A DNA stretch of 64,000 bases from Enchytraeus crypticus (lineage: Eukaryota; Annelida; Clitellata; Enchytraeida; Enchytraeidae), in NCBI GenBank assembly GCA_905160935.1, contig CAJHZI010000496.1, positions 696,935 to 760,934 on the forward strand. Reading direction: 5' to 3'. This document shows positions 12,075-31,000 of this stretch, in pieces. Below the pieces are notes generated by a model that had not been told where the DNA came from, did not search any database, and saw only the letters and a list, made by a program, of their open reading frames with translations. Each line of letters starts with the position of its first letter. The stretch's first letter is position 1. Both the position numbers and the translations under genes were made by a program.

Positions 12075-12830
12075 AATACACATTCGAGAGATTTAGACAA
12101 TTTGCATAATTGGGCAACTACTTGGCAGATGAGCTTCAATGTTGATAAATGTACAGTTATGCATGTAGGTCACAACAATAGTTGTAATCAATATAAGCTT
12201 GGTAACGCAGAACTAAAATCATCCATTAAAGAAAAGGATCTAGGTGTCATTATTGATAATACCCTAAAATTTTCAGAGCAGTGTAAATCAGCAGTAAATT
12301 GTGCTAATCGCACTTTAGGTTTAATTAGGAGAACTATAAAAAGTCGTAATAAGGATGTAATAGTTAAATTATATAAAGCATTAGTAAGGCCTAAATTAGA
12401 ATATTGCGTACAAGCATGGAGACCTTTTTTAAGGAAGGATGTAGAATGTATGGAAAGAGTTCCAAGGAGAGCAACTAGAATGATTGCTGAATGCAGAGGT
12501 CAAAGCTATGAATCTAGGTTAGATGTATTAGGTCTAATTAGTTTAGAAGATAGACATACCAGAGGGGATTTAATTGAAGTGTGTAAAATAATTAAAGGTT
12601 TTGACAATATCGAATGTGGACAATTTTTCAAATTATCTGATTATGCTAGAACTAGAGGGCATAGATTCAAAAAAATAAAGGTTAGATCCAGATTAGAGGT
12701 TAGAAGAAACTTTTTCAGTCAGAGAGTTGTCAATATATGGAACGTGCTACCTCAGTATATAGTTGAGGCAGAGACAGTGAATGCTTTTAAGAATAGGCTA
12801 GATAAGTATTGGAAAGAAATACATTGAATT
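12075..12830 (+). pseudogene. 5'-truncated non-LTR retrotransposon, RT C-terminal part
   Basis: An uninterrupted 241-codon frame (12102-12827) matches the C-terminal half of a jockey-superfamily-like reverse transcriptase: WQMSFNVDKCTVMHVG, the thumb motif KDLGVIIDNTLKFSEQC, KLYKALVRPKLEYCVQAW and GLISLEDRHTRGDLIEV. The RT catalytic region with FADD lies upstream in a full element and is absent, so this is a 5' truncation, with sequence starting around 12075 (RDLDNLHNWATTW). The frame is intact to its natural stop, suggesting a fairly recent insertion. A remnant of the same family is at 40600-40860 on the minus strand. The exact clade is uncertain. Confidence 0.8.
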
Positions 12831-12929
12831 GATAAATTGTTTGTTTGTTTTGTGTAGATAGGCTGATTAGTTGCACACCACATGAGGGTATTTGGTTTCT
12901 AGGTATTGATCATGAGTGTGGGTAAGGCT

Positions 12930-13585
12930 TGTATGTATATGTAGGTGTGGATAAGTGTATGCACATGTGTGTATGTATTTGTATGTTTGTGCATATATGC
13001 GTGTATGTATTGTAATGTATGACTACATTTTGCAAATTGTGGATATGCCTAGTATGTAGTTATATGCATGCTTGCATATTTTTGTCTGTAAGGTCAATGT
13101 GTGTATGTACAAGTGAGTGTATTCTATGTAGGTGTATGTGTAATTGTGTATGTGTGTATATATGTATGTGTATGTATATATGTATATGTGTATGTGTATA
13201 TATATATGTGTGTATATGTGTATTCATGTACATATGTGTATGTATGTGTGTATCTATATGTATATGTGTGTATGTATGTGTATGTATGTTCGTGCATGTA
13301 TATGTACATATTTGTATGTATATGTGTGCATATTTATGTGTGTATCTGTATATATATGGATCTGGGGTATGTATGTATGTATGTATGTATATGTATATAC
13401 ATGTAAGTATTTGAGTATTTCTATGTATTTATGTATGTGTATATGTGCAAATGCGCGTGTGGGTGTGTATGCATGAACATGTATGTAAACATGCATTGGT
13501 GCATATATGTATGTGTATTTGGGCATAGTTGTATACCTGTGTGTAAGTTTATACATGAGTTGGTTATGTGTGTGTGTGTGTGGTT
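12930..13585 (+). repeat. large TATG/TG-type microsatellite
   Basis: About 650 bp of imperfect tatgtatgtg/tgtgtata repeats follow the LINE ORF by about 100 bp. It may be an expanded LINE 3' region or a separate satellite. The long Cys/Tyr/Met/Val-rich open frames on both strands are artefacts of the repeat. Confidence 0.85.
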
Positions 13586-14124
13586 TGTTGGTGAATTTTA
13601 TTTTTATTTTTTTCTTATGTTCTTCTTTTGAAGCCTAGCAACTTGTCAAGGTTTGTATCTTTTATTCCTTTACGGTCTCTATGCATAGAGGTATGAAATT
13701 ACGACGAAGACTGGTGTTACAAGTCTTTGTGACTTCCTTAACCAGTATAATTATGTTAAGGTAAGTTAAGTTACACTGAAGATCGATTTTTTTCTGACCA
13801 GATAAGCTCATTGCGTTTAGTAGGGATTTTCTTGATCTTGAATTTTCTTCAGTTGATTGGTAAACAGTCTTCCAGTGGCGTCAATTTGTAATGTTTACAC
13901 TTTATTAATCTTGTTAATTAATTGCATTTTTATGTCTGATTAGATGAAGACAAAGCAACTTAATTAACTTGCTAATTTATATTATCCATAGAATAAATGT
14001 ATAGACTTAGAATAAATACGCATTATTGTAAGTCTTGAATATTTCTCTGGTATCATTCGAATTAAACCTTGTAATCTAAAATCATCTAGACCTTATTCTA
14101 CCATTAGGGGATTTAATGCCCCTC
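13586..14124. other. non-coding between two LINE relics
   Basis: T-rich sequence, then unremarkable sequence up to the start of the next LINE. No motif was recognised. Part of it may be the 3' end of the LINE upstream. Confidence 0.4.
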
Positions 14125-16350
14125 CGCCGTCTGTCTACGTTCTCAACTTACGTTCTCTAGCCAAACCTCACGCCAATTGACGATCTTTTTGATAACATTA
14201 AGATCATTAACTCTACAGTAACTAGCGACCACAGTGCTATTGTAGCTTATTCTGGTGCTCAAATTTTATGTACTACTAAAAGAAAGTATAGGGTTACTTT
14301 TTGCTCGAAATTCCCTGCTCTTAATGCTTGTTACCTTAACTACCTGTCTAACAATACTAATGTCTTTACAGACATGTCTGGCATGGATGTACAAGACATG
14401 TTTGATGAGTTTTATTCTAATGCTCTGAAGCTGCAAAATGATTTCTTTCCTCTAAGGACAATAACCTTAACCTCTAATGACGCTAGCTTGTATTGCCAGA
14501 AATCAAGAGTTTAATAAGATGAAAGAATACTCTGATGTGCTCTGGCAAGATTGAAAAGGCAAACTCTTTGGCTATAAAAATCGGTAATCTAATTGCCAAA
14601 GCTAATTCTAAGCAGCTATCGCGTCTCAATACAGATTCATCACAGTTGAACTCAGGCAAATGGTGAAGCGATGTTTAGGGAAAAAATCTAAGCATCCAGT
14701 TCCTGGTAACATAACTGCTGATGACCTTAACGATCATTACGCTAGTATATCAGCTGACCCTAAATATTCAGCACCTCTCTTCAAAAGTAGCAATTCTAAG
14801 GCCAATTTTAATCCACTTTCTGAATTTTAAGTTTTTAATATATTGAACAACCTAAAGCCAAGCGCTACTGAATTGGATGGTCTAATTGCCTGGTTTCTCA
14901 GGTTGTCTGCTCCTGTATTCTGCCAACCTCTAACAACACTTTTAAATGATTTCATGGCACAGTCTGTTGTCCCTAATCAGTGGAAAACTTCTTGTATAAT
15001 TCCTATGTCTAAAGTTTCTTAACCCTCTGCACTGTCTGATTTTCGTCTTATTTCCATCACGCCTGTTCTTTCCAGACTTTGTGAGAGAGTCGTAATTGCA
15101 TCTTACATTTATCCTGCTCTATTATAAAGTCCTCCTGCTACACTTTGTTTATGTGATTAGTTCGTTTTCAGGCCAACTGGATCTACCACAGGTGCCCTGA
15201 TAGCACTTTTTCAGAGTGCCTCACATATGTTGTCAAGTAGTCCCTTTGTCAGAGTCATTGTTCTAGATTTTAGCAAAGCTTTCGATTGAATCAGACATTC
15301 AACTGTTATTGAAAAGTTTGCTGATCTGGACATACCATCTTGCATTCATAATTGGCTTGTTAGTTTCTTTACTGGCCGTCAACATTGCACTAAATTTGAT
15401 GGCAATGTATCCTCTACGGTAAATATTTCAGCTAGTGTTGTACAAGGTTCAGCTATTGGTCCCGCTTCATATTCCATTACTGCTTCAGATTTAAGACCTA
15501 TCCACTCTCATAATGATATCATTAAGTTCGCTGATGATGCATACCTCATTATCCCATCTCAGTATCTTTATACCACTGACGATGAACTTGCTAACATTGA
15601 CTTGTGGTCCAGTAAAAGCAATCTACAGTTGAATAAGTCAAAATCCCGTGAACTTCTTTTCCATCCTCCGCGATCTAGATTTCAAGCAAGTTCTGTGCCA
15701 CCGCTCCCAGATGGAATTGGCAGAGTGAACACCTTGAAGTGCTTAGGTGTTACACTGCAATCCAACTTTTCTTTTTCTGTCCACATGGATGATGTAATTA
15801 GCAATTGCTCTTCTAATCTTTTTGCCATTCGCACTCTAAAATCAAAAGGTCCTAATTCTGACCTAATTGTCACTGTCTTTAAATCTATTGTACTCTTCAA
15901 GTTAACATGTGCATCGCAATTTTGGTGGGGTTATGTTGGTTCCTCCGAGAGTGAGCGCCTTGAAGCCTTCCTCAGGAAGGCTACAAGATGTAACTTCTAC
16001 GATGGAGTACGATCTTTTGCGGATATCGCTGCCGATGCAGATGAGAAATTGTTTAACGCTATCATCAGTAACAAACAGCATGTCCTGCACCAGCTTCTTC
16101 CACCACTTAAAGATAATGTTAACTTTAAGCTCAGGGAGAGGGCTCACCCTTTCTCTTTACCATCTAAGGGCACACCTTTGATGGATAAGAACTTTATAAT
16201 TAGAATGCTATATGAAGACTCTTATTAAGTTTTTTTTAAACAATGTCTGCTTATGTTTATTTCTTTCTATATTGCCATTTGTGTGTGTGTACGTTTTCTG
16301 CGGTATGTCAGATTTCATGTAGTAAACGAATATAATAATTTATAAATTCA
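14125..16350 (+). pseudogene. non-LTR retrotransposon with complete but broken RT
   Basis: The relic starts in the end of an endonuclease domain (PNLTPIDDLFDN, then TSDHSAIVAYS near 14216-14260). The reverse transcriptase follows with several stops. Visible blocks are VFRPTGSTTGALIALFQ (15165), VLDFSKAFD (about 15265-15290), VVQGSAIGPASYSI (about 15437) and KFADDAYLI (about 15527-15553), the catalytic FADD box. The last 208 codons (15602-16228) are open: SSKSNLQLNKSKSRELLF, LGVTLQSNFSFS, LLPPLKDNVNFKLRERAHPF and IRMLYEDSY before TAA. A 3' region reaches about 16345 (agtaaacgaatataataat). An internally deleted sister copy is at 18030-18795. Confidence 0.85.
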
Positions 16351-16955
16351 TAATCTGCGAATATCAGCCTCTTTTCTATGGAAGACGTACATACCATTTT
16401 AATATCTCTTTTTCAAACAAATTGTGTTTTCGAATTATGACTTACAATCTTCAACAAGCCACAAGTTTATAGAAGGTTTTTTAGTCCTGTCTTGAAGAAA
16501 AGTTCTTTGGACTTCTTACCTTGATGTTTCTTACCCACATCCTATGGATATGATAAGCTAACAACTTTCATTCCCTTAATTTATCACCATTGGTCTGGCT
16601 TCTGGATGCCGGGTAATGAATGTATAGGCTATCATTACTTCTTAATAAAATTTATTTTTAGCTTATATGGTGGAATTTGGTTCAGCAAAGTTTCATCTTG
16701 CAAGAAATGATTGTTGTACTCTAATTGTTTTATCGTTTATAAAAATGGTTGTAGAAATTCAGTTTAAGTACTTTCATAGCTTTTCATATTTGAAGAAACT
16801 TGAGAACTTGGTGCTCGCTAATTTGTTCTGTAGATGAGTATGATAAAATTAGGTTTGAATCTTGCTATTCTCAGTATTTATGAAAATAAATGCATAAGTT
16901 TGATTGCTGTACATTACAGATATTTTGGAAAGTGTATTTATTTGGTATAGAGATT
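16351..16955. other. sequence upstream of MEAF6 exon 1
   Basis: AT-rich, with no clear promoter element. An acceptor-like ttacag ends at 16918, so the first coding exon could have a non-coding exon upstream of it. I found no convincing 5' UTR exon. Confidence 0.35.
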
Positions 16956-23370
<6,415 letters not shown>

Positions 23371-23767
23371 TTGACTTGAAGACTGAGAATAAGGAAGGAA
23401 GAAAAGTTTTCTTTGAATCTCTAAGTTCAAAGACTGTAGCTTATGACGCATGTCATCTTTCAATGTATTTTCTCTTTGTATATGTATTATGAACATATTT
23501 GCTTGCGAGTACTACTGATATTATCAAACTTTTGTTTAGATCAAACATGTACAATTATTTAAAATTATTTAGACTTTAAAAAGAATTTTTTTGATTGTGT
23601 ATTGGATAAAATATATAATTGAAGGTGGTTAAAAGCGAAGTATGATATATTTAGTTGTGCTAAAGCTTCTTAAATTTTCTTGTATTTTAAACTTTACTGG
23701 CATCCTGTCCAATCTATGAATTCTTTGTAATTCACTTTGCAACTTGTAATATATGTGCATATTAAGG

Positions 23768-23828
<61 letters not shown>

Positions 23829-24902
23829 ATATAATAAACTTAAACTATTATTTGCAGTTTTAGTATTTACATTTTCAGTCTTATGGTGAAAAAATTAAAT
23901 AGACTTAAATAGAAAAATGTACCTATGCTTCTTAAATGTTATTCTGATGTTGGATCTCCCATATTCCTTTTTTCTACTGAAATGTAGGAATCATCTATTA
24001 CAACTTTATTAATTTAATCAAAATATTGTATATCAGATTCAGTAGTATTTTACCACAAGTGAGGTTTCAGGATGCACAGACAGATTTGAACACCTCTGCG
24101 CCTCTCTGTATATAGAGGATAGGTAATGGTTGTAAGTTTTCTCTTTGCCTCTCCTGGAAGCAATAGTGGCAATAACAGCCTAGAAATAACAGTCTAACTG
24201 CACATATAAGTGTACAACTTGTTTTGTGGTTTATCACAGTGAGATGCATAGTGGACGCAACGTTTATACATCTGTTACCTCAAACACCTATGCATTCAAG
24301 CCTACTTAAAGTATAGTGACTTTCTAAGCAGAGTAGTTAATTAATATAGACATTAAAGTGTTCCACATATTTTATTCCTAGTCTAAAATTGAAATTATAC
24401 TTAACCACTTTCAATAGACATTGGAGTGTTCATTGAGTCCATGTGTAAATGCAAAATATGTATATTATATTTATGTTTTCTCTACAATATTTACTGAAAT
24501 TTTTACATTCTAAAATGATTTCAATAAGCAATCGGAATATTCCTCAAAGGCAATGTAATACCATTGAACATATCAACACATTTCTTTATCTGGGTATTTA
24601 AATACCACTCAAATATTATATTCTAAAATCATAAACAATTTTTATGACTGAAATATCATAGTCACGTTCTTCTAAAGCAATGAGATAAAATATAAACACA
24701 TACTTCCATCTGTAAAATAAATTATGCTACAAATAGTATTTCGGCCCACATTCTGAAATATATAAAAAGAAAAATAATTAAGTAATAATTAATCACAACA
24801 AAGTAGGACAAACTAAAAATGCCAATGCTGCTCTTAAGACAATGTACTATTAATGCATATTTCGACACTTTGTCGCTAAGTAAACGTAAATATAATGGTA
24901 GC

Positions 24903-25028
24903 TATTGTGGCTGAGGTGGTGGCTTGTTAGCAAGTTGTTTGACAGCAGACTAGTAGGTGCTGGTTCAACTCCAGCACTGTCCCTATCACTGACATGCTAT
25001 CGAGCAGGAAACTGACATTAAACTTTGC
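24903..25028 (+). repeat. tRNA-derived SINE, family B copy
   Basis: gtggctgaggtggtggcttg (A-box side) and ctggttcaactccagcac (B box) precede the body tcactgacatgctatcgagc and aggaaactgacattaaac. The body resembles that of family A, so A and B appear to share a 3' half but have different heads. Confidence 0.7.
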
Positions 25029-25504
25029 TTTAGGTTCTTTACACAGTACAACAATGAAAATACCAGTATTAAACGATATAAAAAATATCAGTATTATTAC
25101 TGCAAGTGTAAAAGGTGTATAGGTTTCAAAATGCTTTAGGGATTCCTTTCATCAAACTGTACAAAATCACAACCATTTGTTTGTACAATAAATATAATGT
25201 ACTATTGAAGTAGATTATGCAGAAAAAGATAAGCTCAAGGTAGAACAAAAAATAATTGAAATATGTCAATCCAGCTTACCAATAAAAAACAGTATTAAAC
25301 TTGAATAAAGTCACACTATGAGTATGAAGACTACAACTGTAAAAAGTGTAAAAGTTATAAATGCGTAAAGAGATTGCTTTCACAAAAAAATACAAACTAT
25401 AGAACACAACAGTCGTCATTTCATTTATTACTTATTATTTATGAGTTCCAGTATCCACAAGACATCAGGTACAAGCTGTTTGAGCGCAAAGTGTTACATG
25501 GAAG

Positions 25505-25529
25505 TGAACAGCCACTAAGTGGCTGTTCA
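25505..25529. other. perfect 12-bp hairpin
   Basis: The 12-mer TGAACAGCCACT is followed by one A and its exact reverse complement. The function is unknown. Confidence 0.6.
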
Positions 25530-26965
25530 TCAAAACCTTCATACGTGGCACTGAACGCATTCAAAGAAATCTAGGCTGTCAGGTCAAGATATAATTATGG
25601 CGGATTATAGACGTACATTTTACTGGTTAATGTTACACAAAAATTGATAAAATATGTTCATCAGGCGATATGTTCATCCTTATCAAAATCAGTTATATGC
25701 CTACATTTTAGTTAAATTTGATCATTAAAATATAGATGCATAACGGATCATTAAAAAATATATAATGGACGTATTAAAAGACATGTAGGCCTATAAAATA
25801 CATATGAATAACATAGCCTACATATACATATGTATAAAATACATATATGAAATATATGTATGAAACTAATTGAGATATGTTCAAGTACATATATGAAATA
25901 TATGTATTAAATTAATTGAGATATGTTCATGTGGCCAAATATCAAACATCTGCATTGGTTACATCTTTAGGCTCTAACCGTTAATTGTGACGTATCATTA
26001 ACTTAAACTTATAAAAACCTGTGCAATTCTTGGCCGTCTGTGTTTACTATCCAATACATGCTCTAATGGGCTAGACATCACTGCCACTGACTTCATCTGA
26101 TGAAGCGGACATTAAATACTTGTTGGAGATTCTGTTAGACATGCTTAAAAGTCAAATTCAATAAATGATATTGAAATGTCTTAAAACTCAACCTCTATAT
26201 CCTTTACTTAACTTTCTTATTAGTTGAATCGTATTTAGCAAATATTATCTATTACATTATTTTCAAAAAATCTCAATTTAAAACTAAATATCACACAAAA
26301 AGGTTCAGAAAATGAAGTTCAATGAAGCTACAGTTTTGATGAAATTGAAAGCCAATATGTACCACTGACATAGCAACAGGTAGACTTACAATAGAGAGAG
26401 ACAGCTCTTTATCAAAGCTCAAACACTTATAAGAACTTTAAAAAAGCTTGCATATTAGGAAGGTCTTTACGATGTGCATGACTGTATATACAATGCAATA
26501 AAATAATGAACACATTGGAATGAAATTACTAACTCTTAAGATATGAACCAGGTACAATATAACCACAAAATAAGCAGATGAAAGACTAATATTGCCACTA
26601 GTATTGCATATTCTACAGCTCTGTAAACCAATACTTTCATCCTTTTATCTGTGCGCATCATTATTCGAACCAATTGCATGACCATAATGGTTAGCATATT
26701 CCAGCCAAATCATAAACGAGATTATCCATAAGACACAACAAGAGTTAACCTTACCTGCATAGCTTTAGTTCTAATCACCACAAATACCATAGCAAATGTA
26801 AACAAAATTTATCACTATTGCTCCTAACATTGCAAAATGAAGGCATGGGGACTTCATTGATATTAATTAAGAAATCTCTATCTTTCAGAAGGCACACTAA
26901 GTTATAGTTAGTAACAAAAATTTATAACATTTCAAAAAATTAACACCTAATATATATTATATTGC

Positions 26966-27088
26966 TTTGGGCTGAAGCCGGTCGATTGTTGGCATATTGT
27001 TCTACAGATGATCAGTAGGTGCCAGGTTCAAATTCAGTGCTCCCCCATCATGACATGCTAATGAGGAGAAAACTGACATATAACTTGG
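26966..27088 (+). repeat. tRNA-derived SINE, family B copy (diverged)
   Basis: caggttcaaattcagtgctc is followed by catcatgacatgctaatgag and gagaaaactgacatataac, matching the family B order. Confidence 0.62.
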
Positions 27089-27538
27089 CTTCAGCTCTAT
27101 TGTCAAAGAGACAACTACAGCAAAACATCCAGGAGAAATTCTACTTTTAAAATACTTCTGCATAAGATAAATATATACAGTAACGATTGCATTAATTGTG
27201 CAGTTCATTTAACAAAATTAATAACAAGATAAAAATGAACATAGCGAAACAATCAAAATGAAGTACATGTAAGTTAATAAAGCTAAGCAGTACTAATATA
27301 TTCTGCTATGGTAACTGTTGAGACAAAGGCAAACAAGGTTCTTCAATTTAACTTCAAAAAATTACATAATAATTTAATTAAATGCATTTCAATTTACATA
27401 AATATATTCTTCATACACACAGAATGAGCATTATTTTCTGATGGATGTTACAGTTACAGAATTTCAACAGTGAATATCACTGAATAATTACGAGATCCCA
27501 CTACATTAGAAAGTACAAATACTGGCACTTGTTCAATA

Positions 27539-27990
27539 TCAGTTTCGCTTCTCCATTCCAACAAGTAAAACTGTGTTAGTGTTGTACGTAAACCTGAAAA
27601 GAAGAATAAAAACATCTACAGAACAAAATCAGTAAAACTAACTCTAATGTCTGTTCTGTACCATAAATGAATCTAACTAAGAACCGACGACATAGGTATT
27701 CGGCATAGTAAGTGAGCTACCGATAAGGCTATTCAACCATCTCTTAGATTCACATGAATTCGTATATTCAGTAAACCAAGTATACTAACTTGCAAGCACT
27801 AACGATTCAACGTCTAAACGTCCACAAGGTATAAAATATCAATCAGACCAATCAAAGAATCAGTTTGCATTACCAATCATTAGCATTACCTCATACATTT
27901 CACTCTCTCCTTCTCTTGAACTGATTTGTCGCGACATCGTTGTATAATACAATTTACACATAGTCTAGTCACACAAACGTCAAGAGCATA

Positions 27991-28089
<99 letters not shown>

Positions 28090-31000
28090 TAGATCTATAC
28101 AATTGCGAGGAGAGAGTGGATAAGATGTTTGATCGGGACGTCCTTGAAGCACCTGGCTCCAATATTATAGTCATGCCTGCACAGTTCAAACATTAGGTAG
28201 CACTCTGTGAGGAAAGGGACATGGGAGATCATCTTTGGATGTCACGTTTTCTCCTTCAGAGATGGCCAAGTCTGCGTCAGAGTCTGCGTATCCTATGACT
28301 CCAAGCCCATGATCGATGATCAGATCAGGTTTAATCTAAAAAGCGCTCTAACGAAGTGGTAGGGTAAAAAGATAATTCTACGTAACGCACCTATCAACAA
28401 TCAATAGTTCAAAGTCGATAATAAAGACAATTTCTATCATTAATAGTAATTTGTTACGAAGATGAATGTCTTAAATCTGAGAGGAGGTGATAGGAAATGT
28501 TAACGGAATGTGTAAAAATTTTGCTACTTAATTAAAAGATTAATTAAACACAAAAGATACACTCACCTCAACAAAGAATTGTGAAGACCACGTAGTTTAT
28601 ATCCAGGCACAGTGAATAGACCAAAGCACTCGGCATACTGCCATAAACCATGCTCGTCCTCAGGCTTAGTCTGATCACTATATAGTACATACGTCTTCTC
28701 TCTGCAACAAACCGTCAATCGATTAGTCTGATCACTATATAAGCTTAGTACATTCGTCTTCTCTCTACAATAAACCATCAATCATTTTGTCTGATTACTA
28801 TATAGTACATACGTCTTCTCTCTACAACAAACCATCAATCATTTTGTCTGATTACTATATAGTACATACGTCTTCTCTCTACAACAAACCATCAATCATT
28901 TTGTCTGATTACTATATAGTACATACGTCTTCTCTCTACAACAAACCGTCAATCATTTAGTCTGATCACTATATAGTACACACGTCTTCTCTCTACAACA
29001 AACCGGCAATCATTTTGTCTGATCACTATATAGTACATACGTCTTCTCTCTACAACAAACCATCAATCATTTTGTCTGATTACTATATAGTACATACGTC
29101 TTCTCTCTACAACAAACCGTCAATCATTTAGTCTGATCACTATATAGTACACACGTCTTCTCTCTACAACAAACCGGCAATCATTTTGTCTGATCACTAT
29201 ATAGTACATACGTCTTCTCTCTACAACAGACCGTCAATCACTTACATTACTACTGTACAACATAGAAAATAAATAGCTCTTCATCCTATAACAAACAATC
29301 TTTCACACAATTAGTAAATATAAAAATGGATTAAAATATCTTGTTTGTACATAAATATTTCAACCCTCTTAACCATTCTACCACTAGTATTTTTCACAAC
29401 TAGTACATATTGCATGTAAATACTTGGTGCCTCTCTCTACAGCCAGCCAACAACCTCTCACACAACTAATCAACATGACGTATAATTATTTAAATAACAA
29501 TTTTTAAATCTCTTCGACAAGTTTTACAACCGTTTAGAAGGCTACTTGTTATAAACAATGATACGTGTAAAGGTGATAACATTTTCATACTTTTTCTACT
29601 ACACTTCAAGCAAATCTATTGTAGCAACTATCAAGCAAATCTATTGTAGCAATTGTTAAACAAACATTTGTGATTTGAAGCACGACTACTAGAATATATC
29701 AGCTACATATATAGACTCTAGAGCAAAGAACCTTTTTAAAGAAGAAAAAAACATGGAACAATTAAGCAATAACACAATTAAGTCCAAAAGCCTAAAATTC
29801 CATGGCCTAGTCAAAAATAAAAACCATAGCTCAGTAAAAAAAGCTCTTTCATATTAAGCATGGCTACAATTAACATGATATCAGTTACATTATATAAATT
29901 TACAAACATTTTATAAATTCACAAAAGAAAAAGATATACATTTCTCGAACCTGGCTTCTGAAGGAATGAAAGAGAAATCTTTCAACTTATTACAATCGAT
30001 TGATTTATCAACTCTCACAGCGTCACGCAGTAGACTGGTTATAGCATCGTCATATATAGCTGCACTGCTCAGTGTGTCAACGTTAGATAGGACTGACATT
30101 TGACCGCTGTAGAAAGCATTATGAAACACTAATTCTAAATTCTAGCGAAGGGCCCATCAGTGATTATAACAATATATATTAACACAATTAGGGTACTACT
30201 GTCGTTCATGACAATATAGAGTACTATCAAGCCAACGTTAAAAAAACTAAAAATCATACAATGTTGAGTATTTATTGTCCCACATCAATCCAAGGAATAG
30301 TTAGCACAGAAGGGAGGTTAGCACTGTCTTGATACCAGATAAAAGGACAGATACGACGTTGGTCTTCAACAGCCTATGCTGGAAATACACAAGCTTTTTC
30401 AACGAAAATGCACAAAGAAAAGTCACTATTAATACGTCAGTATTACAAGCCATTAGTAAAGTAAAACATATTTGACAGCGTCTAGTATGATGATATATAC
30501 ATGTATATAGAATGATCCCACCATAATCTGCACATGTGTTGAAAGAGTCGACAAATGTAGATATTGAATGACTACAATGATATCATGTCATAATATTCTT
30601 TGAAGAAAGGCCTCAATTGTGCACAATAACGGTACCAGTCCGTAGATTTTCACTTAAACTCTTTACCTAGGACCTGCTATGTGCTAGAGCACTAAAGAGT
30701 GAGATGGTAAACTGCAAACAACTGAGGCACATACTCGCTGAAGACTCTAGATGTCGTGTAAGCTCTGCTGAGATTAAAGCTGTCAGTAACTCCACTGAAG
30801 GGAAGCCTCTCAACTCTGGACAGGTCTGGATAGATCATCTCTTTATTCTTCAACTCTGAGCCTCCTCCAAACCAACCGTGCCACGATCTAACGACAACAA
30901 TAACATTGTAACATCATCATCATCTTCTCTTAAATCCAAGTTTAACCAGGGTCGGGATCCGAATAGACTTCCTCCAATCCTCCCTGTCCTACATCATATC

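Larger units (their letters stand above)
23371..27538. other. intergenic space between convergent genes
   Basis: It lies between the stop of MEAF6 (+) and the stop of the POMGNT1-like gene (-). It contains an (AT)n run at 23770-23832 ending in ataataaact, a possible AATAAA signal for MEAF6, two family B SINEs, and a 25-nt perfect hairpin at 25505. No RNA gene or further coding exon is visible. Confidence 0.5.

Noticed and set aside
11885..12827. tRNA genes at the SINE heads
   Set aside because: The A and B boxes are present, but the cloverleaf stems are not kept and the sequences continue into SINE bodies.
13019..13631. Long overlapping open frames on both strands rich in Cys, Tyr, Met, Val, Ile and Thr
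   Set aside because: They are produced by the TATG/TG microsatellite, which lacks stops in several frames.
28201..28338. Minus-strand open segment reading KPDLIIDHGLGVIGYADSD, considered as an exon between exons 24 and 25
   Set aside because: No acceptor gives a phase compatible with exon 24, and exon 24 joins exon 25 directly in a frame that matches the POMGNT1 C-terminus.
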